Source: an uncultured Kiritimatiellota bacterium (GTDB lineage: Bacteria > Verrucomicrobiota > Kiritimatiellia > RFP12 > UBA1067). Taken from it: DNA of 19,028 bases. Numbering within the stretch: the first letter of the stretch is position 1; each line of letters opens with the position of its first letter. A program made the position numbers and the translations under genes. Location of the stretch: positions 1-19,028 of the forward strand of contig CAKUCX010000068.1 of NCBI GenBank assembly GCA_934643865.1. Direction: 5' to 3'. Under the pieces are notes generated by a model. That model was not told the origin of the DNA. It searched no databases and was given only the letters and a program-made list of their open reading frames with translations. Below, in pieces: positions 14,232 to 19,028 of this stretch.

Positions 14232-16181
14232 ATGAAGAAGACCGCGAAGAAGACGCCCCCGCAGAACGTCGTGCAGAAGATCCTCGCCGCCCACCTCGTG
14301 GAGGGCGATCCCGCCGTGGACGCCGAGCTGGGCATCCGCATCGACCAGACCCTCACGCAGGACGCGACGGGCACGATGGCGTACCTCCAGTTCGAGTCGA
14401 TGGACGTGCCGCACGTCCGCAACGAGCTTGCGGTCTCCTACGTGGACCACAACACGGTGCAGATCGGCTTCGAGAACGCCGACGACCACGACTTCCTCGC
14501 CTCCGTCGCGAAGAAGTTCGGCATCGTCTACTCCAAGTGCGGCAACGGCATCTGCCACCAGCTGCACCTGGAGCGCTTCGGAAAGCCCGGCAGGACGCTC
14601 CTCGGGTCCGACAGCCACACCCCGACGGGCGGCGGCATCGGCATGATCGCGATCGGCGCGGGCGGCATCGACATCGCCGTCGCGATGGCGGGCGGCGCGT
14701 TCCACATCCCCACGCCGAAGGTGCGCGGCATCCGGCTGACGGGACGCCTCCCGAAGGGGTGCAGCGCGAAGGACGTGATCCTCAAGGTGCTGGAGAAGTA
14801 CGGCACGAAGGGGAACGTGGGCTGGATCTTCGAGTACTTCGGCCCCGGCGTGAAGACGCTCGACGTGCCGTCGCGCGCGACGATCGCGAACATGGGCGCG
14901 GAGCTGGGCGTGACGACCTCCGTCTTCCCATCCGACGCCGTGACGAAGCAGTTCCTCGCCGCGCAGGGGCGCGCCGATGACTGGACGGAACTCGTGGCGG
15001 ACAGGGGCGCGGCCTACGACGACGTCTTCGAGGTGAAGCTCGACGCGCTGGAGCCGCTGATGGCGGCGCCGCACTCGCCGGGCAACGTCGTCACGGTGAA
15101 GGTGATGAAGGGCACGAAGGTCAACCAGATCCTGATCGGCTCCTGCACGAACGGCTCCTACCGCGACATCCGCACGGTCGCGCTCTACCTGAAGGGAAAG
15201 CACGTCGCCGAGGACGTGGAGGTGGGCGTCGCCTGCGGTTCGCGCCAGGTCGAGAGCATGCTCGCGGCCGACGGTTCGCTCGCGATCCTCATCGCGGCGG
15301 GCTGCCGCATCCTCGAAAACGCCTGCGGCTTCTGCATCGGCGCGCACATGTCGCCCCGCACGGGCGCCGTCTCGCTCCGCACGAACAACCGCAACTTCGA
15401 GGGCCGCAGCGGCACGAAGTCGGCGCAGGTCTACCTCGTCTCGCCCGAAACGGCCGCCGCGTCCGCGCTCGCGGGCAAGGTGGCGGACCCCCGGAAGGAA
15501 CCCGTCGCGGCCGTACCCGCGCCGAAGGCGTTCCCGGTCGACGATTCGATGTTCCTCTACCGCGCCACGGCGCGCCGGGGCGTGAAGAAGACCGAGATCG
15601 TGCGCGGGCCCAACATCGCGCCCGTCCCGAAGGGTGCGCCGATGCCCGAGACCTACCGGGGCGTCTGCGCGATCAAGGTTGGCGACAAGATCACGACGGA
15701 CCACATCATGCCCGCCGGCGCGCGCCTCAAGTTCCGCTCGAACGTGCCCCAGTACGCGAAGTTCGTCTTCGAGCCGTGCGACCCGACGTTCCACGACCGC
15801 TGCCTCGCGAACAAGGAAAAGGGCCTCGCGAACGTCATCGTGGCGGGCGAGAGCTACGGACAGGGCTCCAGCCGCGAGCATGCGGCCCTCTGCCCGATGT
15901 ACCTCGGCGTGAAGGCCGTGATCGCGAAGTCCATCGAGCGCATCCACCGCGCGAACCTGATCAACTTCGGCATCGTGCCGTTCACCTTCGACGACCCGAA
16001 GGCCTACGACACGCTCGCCCCCGGCGACGCGCTGGAGCTGGTGGACGTGAAGGCGGCCGTCTCGGGCGACGGGCGGGTGACGGTGAAGACCGCGAAGGGG
16101 GCGTTCACCGCGACGGCGCGCCTCTCCGGCCGCGAGAAGCAGCTTCTGCTGGCGGGCGGCCTGCTCGCCTCGCTCAAGTAG
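14232..16181 (+). CDS. Aconitate hydratase, Aquifex-type (about 650 residues)
   Basis: This 649-residue 4Fe-4S dehydratase interconverts citrate and isocitrate through cis-aconitate. The start MKKTAKKTPPQNVVQKILAA is followed by IDQTLTQDATGTMAYLQFE, SYVDHNT, the substrate-binding GSDSHTPT (residues 125-132), the cluster ligands C305 (IGSCTNGS), C365 and C368 (CGFCIGAHMSP), and the swivel-domain GSSREHAA (545-552). The length and the LTQDATGTMAYLQFE wording match the compact 'putative aconitate hydratase, Aquifex type' branch, not the roughly 890-residue AcnA/AcnB. A homoaconitase or isopropylmalate-type substrate cannot be excluded from sequence alone. The frame is open upstream through the transposase remnant region, but homology and the promoter place the start at 14232. 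No strong Shine-Dalgarno is seen, only AAGAGAAG. In anaerobes it would feed 2-oxoglutarate synthesis. Confidence 0.9.
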   Translation: MKKTAKKTPPQNVVQKILAAHLVEGDPAVDAELGIRIDQTLTQDATGTMAYLQFESMDVPHVRNELAVSYVDHNTVQIGFENADDHDFLASVAKKFGIVYSKCGNGICHQLHLERFGKPGRTLLGSDSHTPTGGGIGMIAIGAGGIDIAVAMAGGAFHIPTPKVRGIRLTGRLPKGCSAKDVILKVLEKYGTKGNVGWIFEYFGPGVKTLDVPSRATIANMGAELGVTTSVFPSDAVTKQFLAAQGRADDWTELVADRGAAYDDVFEVKLDALEPLMAAPHSPGNVVTVKVMKGTKVNQILIGSCTNGSYRDIRTVALYLKGKHVAEDVEVGVACGSRQVESMLAADGSLAILIAAGCRILENACGFCIGAHMSPRTGAVSLRTNNRNFEGRSGTKSAQVYLVSPETAAASALAGKVADPRKEPVAAVPAPKAFPVDDSMFLYRATARRGVKKTEIVRGPNIAPVPKGAPMPETYRGVCAIKVGDKITTDHIMPAGARLKFRSNVPQYAKFVFEPCDPTFHDRCLANKEKGLANVIVAGESYGQGSSREHAALCPMYLGVKAVIAKSIERIHRANLINFGIVPFTFDDPKAYDTLAPGDALELVDVKAAVSGDGRVTVKTAKGAFTATARLSGREKQLLLAGGLLASLK

Positions 16182-16203
16182 GCGTGCGGGGGACGACGGG
16201 CGC

Positions 16204-16794
16204 ATGACGACCACGTTGAAGTATTTGAAGGTCATCGGGACGTGGCGCGACGTCGCGGACGCCGCGCGCACGACGATCCGCATGCCGGAGGGGCAGAAGG
16301 AGCCGTCCGCGAAGTGGAAGCGGCGCATCCTCCTCGCGGAGCACTCGCCGATCCGCAAGCTGCTCGTGAGCTGGAAGTGGAGCAACCTGCCGTACTGGGT
16401 GAGCGTCCACTTCGTGCGCCACAAGTACGGCATCGAGCACTTCGTCTCGACGCAGCGCACGGACCGGACGGGCGAGGACCGCACGGCGAAGGCGCAGGAC
16501 GCGCCCGTGGAGCACGAGTGCTTCGCGAACGCGGCGGAGGTGATGTTCATCAGCCGCCGCCGCCTCTGCGCCCAGGCGAGCCCGGAGACGCGCGCGGCGT
16601 GGCGGCTCGTCGTGGACGCCCTGGCGGAGAAGGAGCCGGAGCTGGCCGCCTGCTGCGTGCCGGAATGCGTCTACCGGGGCTTCTGTCCCGAGTTCCGCAG
16701 CTGCGGGTTCGTCGATACGCCCGCCTTCGCCGAGGCCGTGAAGGCGTACCGGTCTGCGGACGGGCGCCCCTTTGCGCGCGGGTGCGGGTTGTGA
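16204..16794 (+). CDS. Divergent ThyX-like (flavin-dependent thymidylate synthase) protein
   Basis: This 196-residue protein resembles ThyX, which methylates dUMP to dTMP with methylenetetrahydrofolate, NADPH and FAD. Evidence is the block AEHSPIRKLLVSWKWSNLPYWVSVHFVRHKYG, which parallels the ThyX pattern in which EH...F precedes the signature. The RHRx7S motif appears as RHK-x7-S at residues 72-82, so its second arginine is lysine. A second block, VPECVYRGFCPEF, sits where ThyX has its LPxxxYT(R) helix before the dUMP-binding arginine. Unusual features are the short length and a cysteine cluster (C150, C151, C155, C161, C167). Function may be true ThyX activity, a variant pyrimidine methylase, or something else. 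The gene follows aconitase after 22 bases without an obvious promoter and ends inside the smc promoter. Confidence 0.7.
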   Translation: MTTTLKYLKVIGTWRDVADAARTTIRMPEGQKEPSAKWKRRILLAEHSPIRKLLVSWKWSNLPYWVSVHFVRHKYGIEHFVSTQRTDRTGEDRTAKAQDAPVEHECFANAAEVMFISRRRLCAQASPETRAAWRLVVDALAEKEPELAACCVPECVYRGFCPEFRSCGFVDTPAFAEAVKAYRSADGRPFARGCGL

Positions 16795-16800
16795 TAGACT
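16772..16800 (+). promoter_or_regulatory. Promoter of smc
   Basis: TTGCGC (16772-16777), a 17-base spacer, then TAGACT (16795-16800), preceded by TGA (16792-16794), which is also the stop codon of the ThyX-like gene. An AGGAG (16831-16835) lies 13 bases before the GTG start, with an AGGA three bases before it. Confidence 0.55.
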
Positions 16801-16848
16801 AACCCCTCAAACGGCGGGGCGTGCGCCCGCAGGAGACCTTCAGGAACC

Positions 16849-19028
16849 GTGTACCTCAAGCAGCTGGACATTATCGGATTCAAGTCCTTCGCGGACAAGA
16901 CCCGCCTCACCTTCGAGCCGGGCATGGTCGCCATCGTCGGCCCGAACGGGTGCGGCAAGTCAAACGTCTCCGACGCGATCCGCTGGGTGCTCGGCGAGCA
17001 GCGCCCGACGGCGATCCGCTGCTCGAAGCTCGTCGACGTCGTCTTCAACGGCACCGACACGCGCAAGCCCCTTGGCCTCGCGGAGGTCTCGATCACCTTC
17101 GCCGACTGCGAGAAGGAACTCGGCACCGAGTACCACGAGGTCACGGTCACGCGCCGCGTCTACCGCGACGGCTCCGGCGAGTACTTCATCAACAAGGCGC
17201 GCAGCGGCCTGAAGGACATCAAGCGCCTCTTCATGGGCACGGGCATCGGCACGACCTCCTACTCCGTCATGGCGCAGGGCCAGATCGACCAGATCCTCTC
17301 CTCGAAGCCCGAGGACCGCCGCGCCGTCTTCGAGGAGGCCGCCGGCATCACGAAGTTCAAGGCCGACCGCAAGGAGGCCCTGCGCAAGATCGAGCAGACC
17401 GAGCAGAACCTGCTCCGGGAGGCGGACGTCCTCCGCGAGATGAAGCGCCAGATCGGCTCGCTCCAGCGCCAGGTCGGCAAGGCCGAGAAGTACAAGGAGC
17501 TGCGCGACGAGCTGCGCGGGCTCGACATCTACGTCAGCAAGGGCAAGATCCAGGCGTTCAACCTCGCGCTGGAGGTGAACGCGCAGAGCCAGCGCGAAAC
17601 CGAGCAGGCGATCCAGGAGGCGACGGTCGCCGTCAACGCGGCCGAGAGCGCGAGCCAGCAGATCCACGCCGACATGCATCGGCTCGAAGAGCGCCTCGCC
17701 GCCCTCCAGGCCCAGCAGGCCCAGGCCGAGAGCGCCTACGCCCGCGCCCGCGAAGTGATCGGCGTCAACGAGCAGCGCATCGCCGAGTACAAGGCGTGGA
17801 GCGACCGCGACGGACGCGAGATCAACGCCACGCGCCAGCAGCTCGACGACATCGGCATGCAGGCCGAGAGCCTGGAGCAGAAGGCGGCCCTGCTGGAGGA
17901 GGGGCTGGAGACGGCCCGCGCCGACCTCGACGCGGCCGAGACCGCCTTCCGCGAGGCGTCGGCGAAGATCGACGCCCTGCGCCAGGAGCTGCAGGAGGGG
18001 CGCGCCGAGAGCGTCCTCTGCGACCGCCGCGCGAACGAGGCGCGCGACGCCGTCGCGCGCCTCGACGAACAGGCGCGCGAGCAAATCGTGAAGCGCGAAC
18101 GGCTCGCGAGCGAGGAGGCGCAGCTGCGCGAGAGCGCCGCCGCCGCCGAGACGGCGCTCGCCGCCGTGAAGGCGCGCCTCGCCGAGGCCCGCGCCGCCGA
18201 GGAGGCCGCCGCCGCCGCGAGCGCGGCCGCCGAGGAGCAGCGTGCCGCCCTCGCCGCCGAACTGGAGAACCTGCGCGCGAACTTCGGGAAGATGCAGGCC
18301 GAGGCCGCCGCGAAGGAGGCCCAGCTCGACCTCTTGAACGACGCGAAGTCCGCCGGCGACGCCTTTTCCGCCGGCGCCCAGAAACTTCTGGACGGTTCGC
18401 TCGGCCTCCCGGAGGGGACCGTTCTGGGCTCGCTCGCCGAGCGCTTCGACGCGCCGCCCGACTGCCGCGTGGCGCTGGAGGCCGCGCTGCGCGCGTGGCT
18501 CGACGCCGTGGTGGTGGCGGACGGCGCCGCCGCCCAGGCGGCGGCGAAGGCGCTGCTCGCGCAGAACGCCGGAAGCGCGCGCCTCGTGCCGGCGTCCCTG
18601 CCGGACGCGCTGCCGCCCGACCCCGTCGACGTGGGGCTGTCCCGTCTCCTCGATGTCGTCACCGTCGCCGAGGACTTCAAGGCGGCGGCGGAACGGCTGC
18701 TCGGCAACGTCTACGTCGCCGACTCGGCGGACCGCCTCTTCGCGGCGCTTCCCGCGCTGGCGGGCGTCGCCGCGCCCGTGCGCCTCGTCTCCCGCGACGG
18801 CCTCGTCTGGGGCTCCGGCGCCGCCGAGGCGTGGTTGCCCGGCACGGCGGCCGCCTCGCCGCTCAGCCGCAAGATGCTGATTTCCGAGACGACGACCTCC
18901 CTCGAAGCCCTCCAGGCGCGGATCGCGGCCGGGCGCCAGACGCTCGCGACGGGCGCCGAGCGGAGCGCGGCCTTCGCCGAACAGGCGCGCGTCGCGGCGG
19001 CGGCCCTTTCGGACGCGCGGCGCGCGGC
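16849..19028 (+). CDS. smc: Chromosome partition protein SMC, N-terminal 726 residues (3' end outside window)
   Basis: The start is a GTG at 16849, giving MYLKQLDIIGFKSFADKTRLTFEPG, the standard SMC N-terminus. Walker A is GPNGCGKS (residues 31-38), followed by NVSDAIRWVLGEQ. The Q-loop lies in SVMAQGQIDQIL (Q145), then KPEDRRAVFEEAAGITKFK. From about residue 165 to 500 the sequence is an alanine- and charge-rich coiled coil. From about 515 a globular hinge begins (LPEGTVLGSLAERFDAP, WLDAVVVAD, LLGNVYVADS) and runs to about 670, after which the returning coiled coil starts. The C-terminal head with the ABC signature and Walker B lies beyond the window. SMC dimers with ScpA and ScpB compact and separate the chromosome. 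It has its own promoter at the end of the ThyX-like gene. Confidence 0.96.
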   Translation, partial: MYLKQLDIIGFKSFADKTRLTFEPGMVAIVGPNGCGKSNVSDAIRWVLGEQRPTAIRCSKLVDVVFNGTDTRKPLGLAEVSITFADCEKELGTEYHEVTVTRRVYRDGSGEYFINKARSGLKDIKRLFMGTGIGTTSYSVMAQGQIDQILSSKPEDRRAVFEEAAGITKFKADRKEALRKIEQTEQNLLREADVLREMKRQIGSLQRQVGKAEKYKELRDELRGLDIYVSKGKIQAFNLALEVNAQSQRETEQAIQEATVAVNAAESASQQIHADMHRLEERLAALQAQQAQAESAYARAREVIGVNEQRIAEYKAWSDRDGREINATRQQLDDIGMQAESLEQKAALLEEGLETARADLDAAETAFREASAKIDALRQELQEGRAESVLCDRRANEARDAVARLDEQAREQIVKRERLASEEAQLRESAAAAETALAAVKARLAEARAAEEAAAAASAAAEEQRAALAAELENLRANFGKMQAEAAAKEAQLDLLNDAKSAGDAFSAGAQKLLDGSLGLPEGTVLGSLAERFDAPPDCRVALEAALRAWLDAVVVADGAAAQAAAKALLAQNAGSARLVPASLPDALPPDPVDVGLSRLLDVVTVAEDFKAAAERLLGNVYVADSADRLFAALPALAGVAAPVRLVSRDGLVWGSGAAEAWLPGTAAASPLSRKMLISETTTSLEALQARIAAGRQTLATGAERSAAFAEQARVAAAALSDARRA

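Overview
The window is GC-rich and compact, with ATGA or near-zero gaps between several genes. It looks like an anaerobic, Gram-negative-type bacterium. The clues are an oxygen-sensitive class III ribonucleotide reductase (nrdD/nrdG), a lipoprotein-sorting-like exported protein, a small lipoprotein, and a large secreted beta-helix protein. Together with a tiny basic protein next to prmA, this gene style suggests the PVC group (Kiritimatiellota/Lentisphaerae-like gut bacteria). That placement is inference from gene style, not a phylogeny.

Layout. 1-1146: end of a TPR protein and an exported LolA-like protein, overlapping by ATGA. 1238-3054: an N-acetylhexosamine-1-kinase-like phosphotransferase and a PolB-type 3'-5' exonuclease. 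3051-5839 (minus): nrdD then nrdG; nrdG and the exonuclease share a CTAG at their stops. 5840-6180: divergent control region with the nrdDG promoter, a pair of NrdR-like boxes and the ilvE promoter. 6181-7212: branched-chain aminotransferase. 7310-8448: small basic protein translationally coupled to prmA. 8563-11421: 952-residue secreted protein in which two related halves flank a pectate-lyase-type segment. About 11440-11718: small lipoprotein gene whose normal start appears lost. 11754 to about 14062: accessory island, visibly AT-richer for most of its length, with a DUF4143-type ATPase, repeats, an AAA+ (SpoVK/CbbX-like) C-terminal remnant and a deleted IS66-like transposase remnant. 14232-16181: Aquifex-type aconitase. 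16204-16794: divergent ThyX-like protein. 16849 to the end: first 726 residues of SMC, which continues past the window.

How it fits together. Most genes are housekeeping: deoxynucleotide supply (NrdDG, perhaps ThyX), DNA maintenance (exonuclease, SMC), central and amino-acid metabolism (aconitase, IlvE) and ribosome modification (PrmA). Eight promoter-like sites can be read by eye, and six carry a TG one base upstream of the -10 hexamer (TGnTATACT-like). No tRNA, rRNA or CRISPR array was seen. The points most worth a second look are the NrdR box pair, the perfect palindrome inside the small-basic-protein/prmA promoter, the duplicated secreted protein, the cysteine-rich ThyX variant and the decayed island.
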